From Selaginella moellendorffii (taxonomy: Eukaryota > Streptophyta > Lycopodiopsida > Selaginellales > Selaginellaceae), in contig NW_003314446.1 in the NCBI RefSeq assembly GCF_000143415.4, forward strand, positions 1 to 37,576: a stretch of 37,576 bases of DNA. The letters run 5' to 3'. The notes beneath the pieces were generated by a model that worked only from the letters and a program-made list of their open reading frames with translations, was not told the origin of the DNA and ran no database searches. A program made the position numbers and the translations under genes. This document shows positions 10,111-18,639 of this stretch, piece after piece. Every line of letters begins with the position of its first letter. Within the stretch, counting starts at the first letter, position 1.

Positions 10111-10458
10111 TATAACAACGAATGATCAGAAACAGAAACAGAATTCACACTTAAACTTTCTAAAGTTAGAAAATAAAGGCCATTCAAGGCCATTGCCTCA
10201 GCGAGGTGCGTATGTTAAAGGATAAAATCTGCTGTAGACTGATGAAAATATGTGTACATTCCTTGCTCTGCTAGTTTGGAGCTAGTTTTAGCACATATAA
10301 ATGTTAGAGACCTCAAGCTGGAACAAGAAAAGTAAACAGTGTTAAATGCAATAATTTGTAGACTCTCACCACTTGTTGTGCTAATAGCCACACCAATTTT
10401 TTTTTAAGTTATCTGTCAGAAGAAAGCTTTCTCCAAATTTATATGATGCGTTGCTCCG

Positions 10459-10704
10459 CTATCCAACAGCTAGTTCATGGATGGCCTCGACTTCGTATTC
10501 CTCTTCCCCTTGGATAACCTCAGGTAAATGTCTTACTTGGTCCTTGCGAAGCGGGTCCTCAAAATACGGCTTGAGTAAGTTCACGTGGAACACGGGATGC
10601 ATCTTCCCCATCTCTCGAGGAAGTCGGAGACGGTAAGCCACTTTACCGATTCGAGCCTCAATCTTGTAAGGCCCCGTGAACCTGCTTAAGGAACTCCAGA
10701 TCAA
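10459..10704 (-). pseudogene. Gypsy B integrase C-terminus and truncated chromodomain
   Basis: The frame contains RFTGPYKIEARIGKVAYRLR (GPY/F module) and ends EEYEVEAIHE before running into foreign copia DNA (ELAVG, stop). Chromodomains help target integration to heterochromatin. Here only about the first ten residues remain. Confidence 0.8.
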
Positions 10705-10729
10705 TTCATTTACAGGAATACATGCATTT

Positions 10730-11894
10730 TTACCTTTGGGTCAACTTCCGACTGATCCCACTTGGTAGCCTGATGTTCTTGGTGTTCAGCCACACCTTCT
10801 CCCCAGCTTGGAACTCTACGTCCCGGCGCTTTTGGTTCGCGTACTTGGTTTGCCTTTGTTGCACCCGTTCCAAGGAATCCCTCACTAGATTCCAAATGTT
10901 GAGTCTTTCTGCCGTGAATGCCTCCACTGCGGGTAGCTCTCCATGATACTCGGCCATGCCGAGTTCCATAGGACCTTCAATAGCTCGCCCATTGATGACT
11001 TCCCATGGACTCACCCCGATGCTCGAATGTGGTGAGTTGTTATAACACATTTCCGCAAGTCTCAAATGACTTACCCAATCGGTCTGGTCTCTTGAGACAT
11101 AGCATCGCAAATAATCCTCCAGCTGCCTATTCACCCTTTCTGTTTGTCCGTCTGTCAAGAAGTGTTAGTGCCATCAACTTGACTTAATACTCCATACCTG
11201 TCTGTGGGTGATAGGCTGTGTTGAATTTCAACTTGGTGCGATACTGTTCTAGGAGGGTTCTTCAGAACCTACTGGTGAAGATTTTATCTCGATCTGAGAT
11301 AATCTCTTCTGGCCTTCCCCGCACTCGAACCACTTGTTCGAAGAACAACTTTGCCACACCTTCCGCATCCACTTCCGTTGTGGTGGGTATGAAATGTGCC
11401 ATCTTCAAAAATCGATCCACCACCACGAATATCGCATCAAACCCCTCGCTTGGGGGTAGTCCCGTGATGAAGTCCATCGTAAGACATTTCCACGGACGAT
11501 CTGGAATTGGGATGCTTTGCAACAAGCCCCCACTAGTCTTAGTCACGGCTTTGACCTGCTGACATGTTGGACATGTCTTTACATAGTCTTGGACATCCTT
11601 AGCCATATCTGGCCAATGATACTTCCTCTTGAGTAAGCCCATCGTCTTGGGCACTCCGCCGTGTCCCGCAAAAGGTCCGTCATGACACTCTTCTAAGGCT
11701 ACCTTCCTTAGTTCCCCTTCTGGAACATACACCCTCGTTTGCTTGTAATAGATGAGTCCGTTGCGTTCCGCATAGCCCGTTTTCTCTTCCATTGGCAGCT
11801 CACCTCTCTGGTGAGCTTCCCTTGCCTCTAGATTCCTCAGCAACACTTCTTGTACTAGCACATTGCACATCATCCTAGAAGGTTGCTGTTGCAC
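10730..11894 (-). pseudogene. Gypsy B integrase
   Basis: Two frames are seen. 11894-11262 includes the HHCC finger (ECHDGPFAGHGG..., CPTCQQ) and the first two catalytic Asp residues (MDFITGLPP, ISDRDKIF). 11158-10730 supplies the catalytic Glu (DGQTERVNRQLEDYL) and the core C-terminus (YNNSPHSSIGVSPWEVINGR). A frameshift near 11200-11262 and a stop disable it. The first frame overlaps the RNase H frame by 20 bp, which suggests another indel at about 11880. Confidence 0.88.
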
Positions 11895-13494
11895 TGGATA
11901 TCACTAACCTCAAGCTCGCTTTTCGACTTAGCGCATCCGCCACGATATTGCTCTTCCCAGGCTTGTACAGAATCTTGCAATCAAACTCGGCCAAGGCATT
12001 GGCCCACCGACCTTGTTTCCCTCTCAGATCGGGCTGTGACAAGAAGTGTTTCGTTGCCACATTGTCCATGTAAACCTTGAAGTTTCTCCCAAGGTAGTGT
12101 CGCCACTCCTTGAGCGCCTTGACCACCGCAAACAATTCCTTCTCATGGGCAGGCCACTTCCGTTGAGCCTTGTCCAACTTCTTCGAGAAGAACGCTACTG
12201 GATGGTTGTCTTGCTTCAAAACCGCGCCCAATGCAAAGTCTGAAGCATCCGTTTCTACCTCAAAGTCCTTACCAAAGTCCGGTAATGCCAACACAGGAGC
12301 CTTCCTCAACTTCTCTTTGAGGTGGACGAATGCCGCCTCGCATTCCGCTGTCCATACCATCTTCTCTTTTCCTGTTTGGTCCGTTAAGGGTAGGGCTACT
12401 CTCGAATAGTGTCTGATAAACTTTCGATAGTATTTGCATAGCCCCAAGAATGCCCTCAACTCATGTACATTCGATGGTCGCTCCCATTCCTGGATCGCTT
12501 GGACCTTCTCCGGGTCCACCTTGAGCTCGTCTTGGCCCACCACATGCCCGAGAAACTTTACCTCTTGTTGAGCAAAGTCACATTTGCTCTCTTTAGCATA
12601 CAGTTTGTGTTCCCTTAGTTTCTCAAACACCTTCGCCAAGTGTTCGGCATGCTCCTCTAGCGTCTCGCTATAGATCAGGATGTCGTCGATATAGACGACC
12701 ACAAAGTGATCCAGATAGGGTACAAAGATGTGGTTCATCAGCGCCGAAAACGTTGCCGGCGCATTGCATAGCCCGAAGGGCATCACCAGAAACTCAAAGC
12801 TCCCATACCTCGTTTGACAGGTTGTCTTCTCGACATCTTCCTTGGCTACCCTGATCTGGTAGTATCCTGACCTTAGGTCAATCCTCGAGAAGTATTTTTC
12901 CTTTCCCAACCTATCGAACAGGTCCTCAATTCTTGGCAAAGGGTACTTGTTCTTCTTTGTATACTTGTTGAGCAACCGGTAGTCTATGCACATGCGCATA
13001 GAACCATCTTTCTTTTTCACAAATAACACCGGCGCCCCATACGGCGACTTGCTCAACATAACATACCCTTTGTCCACCAACTCCTCTAGTTGGCACTTGA
13101 GCTCCTTGAGTTCTTTTTCCTTCAAACGATAGGGGGGATGAACCACCGCCTTAGCACCCTCAACCAGCTCAATCTTATGTTCTATCGGTCGTGTGGGGGG
13201 CAACCCCGCCGGTAGCTCCTCCGGCATGGTATCCTGGAATTGGTCCAACACCCACTGGATCACTAAAGGTACTTCTTCCATTCCTGTCTTTTTGTCACTT
13301 TTCACCGAGAGTAAGCACAAAAAGGCTGCCTTAGTTCCTTTAGTGAGTTGTCCTCTCGTGGACACCAGGTTTAAGCAGGAATCTTTGGCCTTGCTTTGCC
13401 CTACCTTTAGATCCTGGGCCTCCACCCTAGATCTTCTTCCTTGGGCATTCGCTAGTACCACAAGGTTTCTACCTTGTCCGTGCAGGGCTACCAC
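11875..13494 (-). CDS. Gypsy B reverse transcriptase-RNase H (open segment of pol)
   Basis: This 539-residue uninterrupted segment has its RT motifs in order: the entry [33 protein letters not shown] (first catalytic Asp), [15 protein letters not shown] and the active-site box [11 protein letters not shown]. The thumb motif FLGHVV and the connection [12 protein letters not shown] follow. RNase H then shows [34 protein letters not shown] and IVADALSRK, so the D-E-D-D set is present. It copies element RNA into DNA and removes the template. It is preceded by an in-frame TAG (13507-13509) after the protease, so it would not be made as part of a full polyprotein. The true product would be a larger Gag-Pol. 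Confidence 0.9.
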   Translation of the reverse strand: MVALHGQGRNLVVLANAQGRRSRVEAQDLKVGQSKAKDSCLNLVSTRGQLTKGTKAAFLCLLSVKSDKKTGMEEVPLVIQWVLDQFQDTMPEELPAGLPPTRPIEHKIELVEGAKAVVHPPYRLKEKELKELKCQLEELVDKGYVMLSKSPYGAPVLFVKKKDGSMRMCIDYRLLNKYTKKNKYPLPRIEDLFDRLGKEKYFSRIDLRSGYYQIRVAKEDVEKTTCQTRYGSFEFLVMPFGLCNAPATFSALMNHIFVPYLDHFVVVYIDDILIYSETLEEHAEHLAKVFEKLREHKLYAKESKCDFAQQEVKFLGHVVGQDELKVDPEKVQAIQEWERPSNVHELRAFLGLCKYYRKFIRHYSRVALPLTDQTGKEKMVWTAECEAAFVHLKEKLRKAPVLALPDFGKDFEVETDASDFALGAVLKQDNHPVAFFSKKLDKAQRKWPAHEKELFAVVKALKEWRHYLGRNFKVYMDNVATKHFLSQPDLRGKQGRWANALAEFDCKILYKPGKSNIVADALSRKASLRLVISSATATF

Positions 13495-13506
13495 GAACCG
13501 GTTGAA

Positions 13507-14038
13507 CTAATCCATTCCGAAGATCACGTCAAATCCCGCCATGTCCAACACGGTGAAATCCATGTCTACTTTCCATGTCCCTACTTCGACTCTCGCTTGT
13601 CGAAGTACCTCATCGGTGCTTTGGCTACCTTGAACAAACTCTATAGTCCTTGGTTCGCCTAGCCGCTGCACTGTTAGTCCGGCTTTCTGGACTATGTCTG
13701 CAGCCACAAAATTATCCGAAGCACCCGTGTCAATAAGGATCTTAACAAAGCTACCTCCGAGCTTCCCTCGGAGGGCTAGTAGATGTCGCGAACAACTCTC
13801 TACCAAAGTTGCTTGTGTAATGAGTAACTTTGAGTTAGGGACTGGATCACATACCTCAATTTGGACTTCACCCGACTTGATGGCCATATTGGCTCTGGCC
13901 TTCTTTGGGTAGGGACATTCCCTCGAAAAGTGTCCCGCTTCACCGCAGTTGTAGCATACGTTGTTTCCCACGCTGCTATACAACTTGACCTTCTTATCCG
14001 TGGGTTTGTCTCTTTTCGCTTGACTCCCCCACGTACTC
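13507..14038 (-). pseudogene. Gypsy B nucleocapsid zinc knuckle and aspartic protease
   Basis: The frame between two in-frame stops contains the CCHC knuckle CYNCGEAGHFSREC, which binds retrotransposon RNA. It also contains a retropepsin-like aspartic protease with active site ILIDTGASDNFVA and the second conserved loop FDVIFGMD. Only the stop at 13507-13509 separates it from the RT frame and only the TGA at 14041-14043 from gag. Confidence 0.88.
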
Positions 14039-14040
14039 GC

Positions 14041-15024
14041 TCACTGGCCACTGGATTTGCCTTTCCGAAACCCTGATGACTCATTCTTAGAGAAACTCTT
14101 CTTGAATTTCCCCCTGCTATACGTTCCCCTTGGTTTGGCCCCTTTGCTAAACGTGGATCCCGAACCCGTCGTGTTCCCCTTTCGCAGGTTATCGTTGAAA
14201 TGCACCTTGATGGCCGCATCCAACGCTTCCTTGTAGTTGGTCGGGTTCCAGCGCATCACCTCACCGCGAGCCCAGGTTTGCAAACCCGATATGAAGGCAT
14301 GGAACGCATCCATATCCCCCATGTCCGTGACAAGTATCCTCTTTGCCATGAACCCATTCACATATTCCTGGATGGTTCCAATCTGCTTTAGCTTACTCAG
14401 CTCATCTCTCAGATACAGAGTGGCATTCGGAGGAACGTATGTTGCGCGGATCCTCGCCTTCATCATGTCCTAAGTGGCCACCGGTCCTTCGTTGGCCTCC
14501 GTTGTTCTCCACCAAGACTTGGCATTATCTGCCAAGTATGGTTTTGCACATGGGACCTTCTCCGAGCTCGGTAACCGCAACGCTCGGAAGTAGTCCTCCA
14601 TATCGTAAAACCAATCCTCCACCACCTTATAGTCGTGCACTCCCTTGAAGACCGGTGGGGGCTTTGGTTTATACTTGGGAACTGCCTGAGGGACTGATTC
14701 CACTTCGGTCTGTTCGACCTTGTCTGGTTTTGCCTCAGTCCCTGTCGAAGGGTCCGCACCTTCTGCGCTGCTAGCATTCGCAGTCTTTCGCTTTTTCTTC
14801 CGCTTCTCATCACACTTTAGCTTGCGTATGAGAGTCTCCAGTAGGGCATTGGTCTGCGCCAATTGTCCTTCTAGAACGTCCAATCGAGCCTTGGACGACC
14901 GAACCTCGCCACCGGACTCCTGTTTGGAAGTTTCCTCACTGGAGTCCTCCTCATGCAAGGATTCTTTGTCCATAGCCTCTTGTTCGACCGGAGGCTCTAG
15001 CTCTGGTGGAGGTTCCGTTTCCAC
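14041..15024 (-). pseudogene. Gypsy B gag (capsid) with one internal stop
   Basis: It starts at METEPPPELEPPVEQEAMDK, about 75 bp inside the primer site. An N-terminal acidic region and a coiled-coil-like segment (LDVLEGQLAQTNALLETLIR) come first. A retrotransposon gag domain follows (PPPVFKGVHDYKVVEDWFYD, then LADNAKSWWR and, after the TAG at 14470-14472, LRDELSKLKQIGTIQEYVN). The C-terminal part is basic (KFKKSFSKNESSGFRKGKSS). Gag packs element RNA into virus-like particles. A single TAG splits the protein. Confidence 0.85.
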
Positions 15025-15098
15025 CTAGGTTTGCTTACGCCCTGCCTTTGCCATCTCCCAGCAATCCGCCTCTATCCTTCGCTAGAATTGAGGAAAAC

Positions 15099-15110
15099 GC
15101 TCCGATACCA
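15099..15110 (-). promoter_or_regulatory. Primer-binding site of gypsy B (initiator Met-tRNA type)
   Basis: The minus strand reads TGGTATCGGAGC, one base from the common plant Met-tRNA site TGGTATCAGAGC. It starts 3 bp from the LTR end (15114). The same variant site occurs in the young LARD (28347-28358). Confidence 0.85.
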
Positions 15111-15899
15111 AATTGTAAGCCACAAATTTTTCTTTTGCAATTTGCCAGCTTACCTCGACTATCCGTCCAACATTGCCTTGGCTTTTGCTAAGTTCCCTTG
15201 CCAAGGTTCTCGCCTATGGTACCAGCTCCTACTTGGTTTCAGCTACTCACTGCACGAGCAACGGAGTGTTAGCTATCCATCCACGGATTTCCAAATCACT
15301 CCCAATCCCCTCCCCGGGTTAGACTGGACTTAAGGTTCGGCTACACTCCCCGCAAGCACAAGCAGCCAAGCACACCAAGCTTCCAGGTTCCTAACATCCC
15401 TTGGTACCACAAGACTTGATCATGGGACCCTCTAAATCCCAAGTCTTGAGTGCAACACTTGCTTCGGGACGCCGAGGCGAAACACCATGGCCTAGCGGCC
15501 CGGTATGGGTACCTCTACCCCCCCACTTCCATCCCGAAGGAAGGCCCAAGCCCCTAGGAAGGGCAAGGACCAATGAGCCACATGGTACTCAAGTGGGGCA
15601 CCACTCCACATGAGCCGGGAGCACCGCAATCGGTTTCCCTTTCGGGAGTGGGAGCTGCTCTTGAGCACTTCCTTGGATGGCCCCTCTGGCACCAGCCAAG
15701 TCTATGCTCACTCCCACCCAAGGCCCCTCGGTCCCAGTCTCAACCTCAAGTCGGTTTGGAAGCCCCACTGGAGAGTCCCTTCAAAACTGGTTCCTGGACC
15801 TCACTATCCCTACTATACTTTTGGAACCCCCTACAGCCCCCCCCCTTGGGAGACGCACGCTTTGGGCTTTCACCCCTTGACCCGTATTAGTATTTGGAC

Positions 15900-16180
15900 T
15901 TAGTCTCTGGCTCGATCTCGGACTCGATTTCGGATCCGACTTCCGATTCGGTCTCGGACTCGATCTCGGACCCGATCTCGAACCTGACCTCGGACTCAAC
16001 CTCGGACTCGGCCTCGGACCCGATTTCGGATCTCGGACTCCATCTCGGACTCGGTCTCGAACTCGGTCTCGAACTCGGTCCCTGAGTCGGCCTCGGACTC
16101 GATTCCAGACTCTATCTTGAACTCGGTCTCAGAGTCGGTCTTGGACTTGATCTTCGACTTGGTCCCATCCGATGAACTCT
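15900..16180. repeat. Degenerate TCGGAC-type hexamer array in hybrid LTR
   Basis: Imperfect 6-mer units of the form CTCGGA/CTCGAT/CTCGAA run through this stretch. They correspond in position to the much more regular arrays of the young LARD LTRs. Degeneration fits greater age. Confidence 0.8.
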
Positions 16181-16252
16181 TTGTCATTTTGGTCATGCTT
16201 TCGGGGTTCCTTTAGCCTACGACACCTCGGCGAGTTGGTTCCTTACACTCAG

Positions 16253-16400
16253 GTCCATCTCAGACTCCATCTCGAACTCCATCTTGTATCCCATCTCAAG
16301 TCCATCTCAGACTCCATCTCAGGTCCATCTCGAACTCCATCTTGTATCCCATCTCAAGTCCATCTCAGACTCCATCTCAGGTCCATCTCGGGTCCATCCA
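16253..16400. repeat. ATCTC-GACTCC minisatellite in hybrid LTR
   Basis: Units of 11-12 bp (CATCTCAGACTC, CATCTCAGGTC, CATCTCGAACTC) are arranged in a higher-order repeat of roughly 66 bp. The run ending CTTGTATCCCATCTCAAG occurs twice. It is homologous to the 12-mer arrays in the LARD LTRs. Confidence 0.8.
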
Positions 16401-16553
16401 CGTGTCATATGTTGGTCCTCTTGAGTCCCTTTTCTAAAGACTCATTTATTTCTCGCTTCGTGCTCCTTCCTTGAGCACTTTGTTAGGAGTTCCATTCCCA
16501 CTTTCAACTTTTCAAGTTGGAGCTTTTAGTCCAAACGTGTTTCACTTGTTTGG

Positions 16554-16747
16554 TGTAAGCTCCTGAATTTGGACTTCCCGGGAGGTCACCTAGCCCAATA
16601 CTATTCAAACCCAAGGACACTCAACCCCAATTATCCCAAGACCCTTAACCGATTGGAAAAAGGGGTGCACTCTTGTTCATGGGCCTTTTCCCTCTATATT
16701 TGAACCCCATGGATCGTCTCTTAAGTCGTTCCCTTTGGTTGCTTACA
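16554..16747 (-). mobile_element. Cassandra-type TRIM solo LTR carrying 5S rRNA-like sequence
   Basis: This 194-bp insertion has TGTAAGC...GCTTACA ends and a perfect 5-bp target duplication TTTGG (16549-16553 and 16748-16752). The young LARD LTR shows the uninterrupted site (CGTTTGGCT). On the minus strand, 16626-16571 reads like the 3' half of plant 5S rRNA: GTTGAGTGTCCTTGGG, then ATAGTATTGGGCTAGGTGACC, a GGTGACCTCCCGGGAAGTCC core, matching the Pol III internal promoter region of 5S genes. LTRs with embedded 5S sequence define Cassandra TRIMs. At 194 bp it is shorter than Cassandra LTRs I know of. A single LTR with a TSD indicates LTR-LTR recombination after insertion. Confidence 0.75.
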
Positions 16748-17158
16748 TTTGGCTTCCGCTTTGGCCACTACTACGTGGCACCCTTTTTGCTCCACTTTGA
16801 ATTTCAAGATTTGTGTCTCACAACTCCACCAGCCATAGATAAACTTTAATGTCCTCATTGAATGATAAACCATTTTATAAAGTAACTCTATTATGGATTA
16901 CCATTTTCCTTAGCACCAAGCTAATATTTGTCAATATTTCGACACCGAAGGCTCACTATCCTTTCTCATCCTTTAAGGATCATAGTCTCTCCAACTTAGA
17001 AACTCATCTAAACACCTAAACTTAGAGACACCTTTTTTATACTATTTATTCTCGAATAGTCTCAGCTTTTATCAATCTAACCACCACACTTTGGAACTTT
17101 AATTTTGACTTCTCAAGTCAATGTTTTGGGTGTTTTTAACACCTTACATTGCACATAT

Positions 17159-17384
17159 TGTGCAAACTCCACTTCCCCCTTTTAAGAAGTTTTTTTACTT
17201 GAGGGCACCATTATCCCACAAACCATTAGTATCCACCACGTGGGTGTTATTCGTCTAATTTGTCATTTGGATGTGCAAACTCCACTTCCCCCTTTTAAGA
17301 AGTTTTTTTACTTGAGGGCACCATTATCCCACAAACCATTAGTATTCACCATATGGGTGTTATTCGTCTAATTTGTCATTTGGA
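17159..17384. repeat. Tandem duplication, period 113 bp
   Basis: Two near-identical copies start TGTGCAAACTCC at 17159 and 17272. The young LARD has the homologous sequence once (about 24702), so the duplication arose in the old copy. Confidence 0.85.
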
Positions 17385-17582
17385 TTTCTTTTAATGTTTT
17401 CCATGGCCCATTTTTGGCTACTAGTCTTTTGCTTTTATATTTTGTTACACTATGCAACATAGAATCACTACCTTCGTCTAATTTGTCATTTGGATTTCTT
17501 TTAATGTTTTCCATGGCCCATTCTTGGCTATTAGTCTTTTGCTTTTATATTTTGTTACACCATGCAACATAAAATCACTACC
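17363..17582. repeat. Tandem duplication, period 110 bp
   Basis: Copies start TTCGTCTAATTTGTC at 17363 and 17473 and differ at a few bases. It overlaps the end of the 113-bp duplication, so the two events happened side by side. Confidence 0.85.
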
Positions 17583-17668
17583 TGCATCATAGAATCACTA
17601 CTTTCATTTGTGAGACATCCTTTTGATTCCATAGTAAAGGCTTTGCTTTGCCAAGTTTAGGAAGTGTT

Positions 17669-18005
17669 TGTAAGCTCCTGAATTTGGATTTCCCGAGAGG
17701 TCACCCAACTCAGTACTATTTAAACCCAAGGATGCTTAACCTCAAATATCCCAAAACTTTTAACTAATTGAAAAAGGGGGTGCACTCTTGTTCATGGGCC
17801 CCTTCCCTTTATATTTGAACCCTTATAGATCGTTTCTCAAGTCATTCTCTTTGGTTACTTACAATCCACCATGCTTCCCTACAAGTTCACGCTCTTGTGA
17901 ATGGAAGCTGAGAGCTACAGCTCTCCTCAGAGCCCCACTCTTTTGACACCTTACCCCTCGGGTCAAACCCAACGAGAGCAAATTAGACCTGCAACGAGAG
18001 CAATA
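17669..18005 (-). mobile_element. Second Cassandra-type LTR with adjoining unmatched sequence
   Basis: 17669-17863 is a 195-bp diverged copy of the 16554-16747 LTR, starting TGTAAGCTCC and ending TTACTTACA. Its minus strand keeps a better 5S match (GTTAAGCATCCTTGGG, TAGTACTGAGTTGGGTGACC; 17742-17686). No matching 5-bp duplication flanks it. To the right, about 17864-18005 has no counterpart in the young LARD. It ends in two 12-bp repeats CAACGAGAGCAA (around 17969 and 17991) before homology resumes near 18006. It may be part of the Cassandra internal region, with the second LTR deleted. Confidence 0.6.
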
Positions 18006-18617
18006 TTTTTTGCTGTGGGCTCAATCTATAGCCCAACCTTGTGACCCACCCATGGGTCCTTCTTTAAAGGCATTTTTCTTGAACTCACAATACCATTGCA
18101 ATGTTGTAGTTCATTTCCCTTAGATGTCCTTTTCACTTAGTCACCTTGACCAAGCCACACCATTACCAATAGTTCAAATCAACACTTTGAATTAGGAACC
18201 TCATTCCTTAATCTCACAAGGACATTGTCCTTATTTAGCTATAAGATCACTTAGTGATATAACTTTGACACCTTAACAAATTTACCAATAGGTACTAGGT
18301 CTTCCAGACCTTTAAGTTGTTGATCATAACCCTAAGGGCATCCCTCACACTTAGCAGTGTGCCCAAACCCCTTTTGGCCAAGGGTCTATAATAACTGAGA
18401 CTAGGTGTTCCATCTCATTCACCACGTCTTTGGTGCCATTTGCACAAAAGTGTTCAAGTTAGATGTGCCGAGTTTTCACACTAAGTAATCTAGCTGTGCA
18501 TTATGACTTTGGGGGATCCCTTGCTTGGCAGTATGCCCAAACTAGTCTCCTTACTAAGAGTCTATGACCACCAAAAAATGAATGTCCTCATATTTCACCC
18601 TAGTGAGTTGGGACTCA

Positions 18618-18630
18618 AACCCAAGCATTA
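18618..18630. repeat. LINE target-site duplication, left copy
   Basis: AACCCAAGCATTA, repeated exactly at 21644-21656. The homologous uninterrupted site in the young LARD reads AACCCAAGCACTA (25783-25795). Confidence 0.85.
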
Positions 18631-18639
18631 ACTGGCGCT

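Larger units (their letters stand above)
7476..10470 (-). mobile_element. Ty1/copia retrotransposon remnant, truncated and internally inverted
   Basis: The minus strand shows copia order: protease active site (LLDSGATHHI, 10469-10440), GAG-pre-integrase (HSQLGH...CKVCLQAK, about 10110-9960), integrase (about 9950-9605), the variable linker (9528-9088), the RT start (about 8900-8750), then linker and RNase H (8415-7620), polypurine tract and 3' LTR. Protease-integrase-RT-RNase H order is diagnostic for Ty1/copia. The gag and 5' LTR are lost where the copy meets gypsy B at about 10470. Many stops and frameshifts interrupt it. The central RT segment is inverted (listed separately) and the YVDD region was not found, so the element is dead. 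Confidence 0.85.
10471..15113 (-). mobile_element. Chromodomain Ty3/gypsy retrotransposon B, internal region
   Basis: Minus strand, 5' to 3': primer site (15110-15099), gag (15024-14041), zinc knuckle and protease (about 14038-13507), RT-RNase H (13494-11875), integrase (11894-10730), GPY/F module and the first residues of a chromodomain (10704-10471). gag through RNase H stays in one frame, interrupted only by stops at 14470-14472, 14041-14043 and 13507-13509; the integrase is shifted twice. The domain set and the chromodomain start (EEEYEVEAI) mark a plant chromovirus. The 5' LTR follows at 15114. The 3' end and 3' LTR are missing because the element is cut at about 10471 and joined to copia DNA. 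All main catalytic residues survive, so it is much better preserved than gypsy A. Confidence 0.9.
15114..16822 (-). repeat. Shared/hybrid LTR between gypsy B and the old LARD
   Basis: On the plus strand it begins TGTAAGCC and ends GTCTCACA. Its left edge abuts the gypsy B primer site, so it acts as the gypsy 5' LTR. Its right edge abuts the same polypurine-side sequence as the young LARD 3' LTR, so it is also the LARD 3' LTR. The right portion (from about 16400) aligns well with the LARD LTR ends (24000-24219). The core around CTTTGGGCTTTCACCC (15859-15884) is also shared. The first several hundred bases after TGTAAG differ from the LARD LTR. It carries TCGGAC-type repeats and a Cassandra-like insertion, without which it would be about 1.51 kb. 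Confidence 0.75.

Noticed and set aside
11883-12409. Plus-strand ORFs inside gypsy B and similar ones up to 15028
   Set aside because: They are antisense shadows of gag-pol.
16554-16747. MITE reading of the 194-bp insertion
   Set aside because: The 7-bp inverted ends fit a MITE, but the 5-bp TSD, TG...CA ends and 5S-like content fit a Cassandra LTR better.
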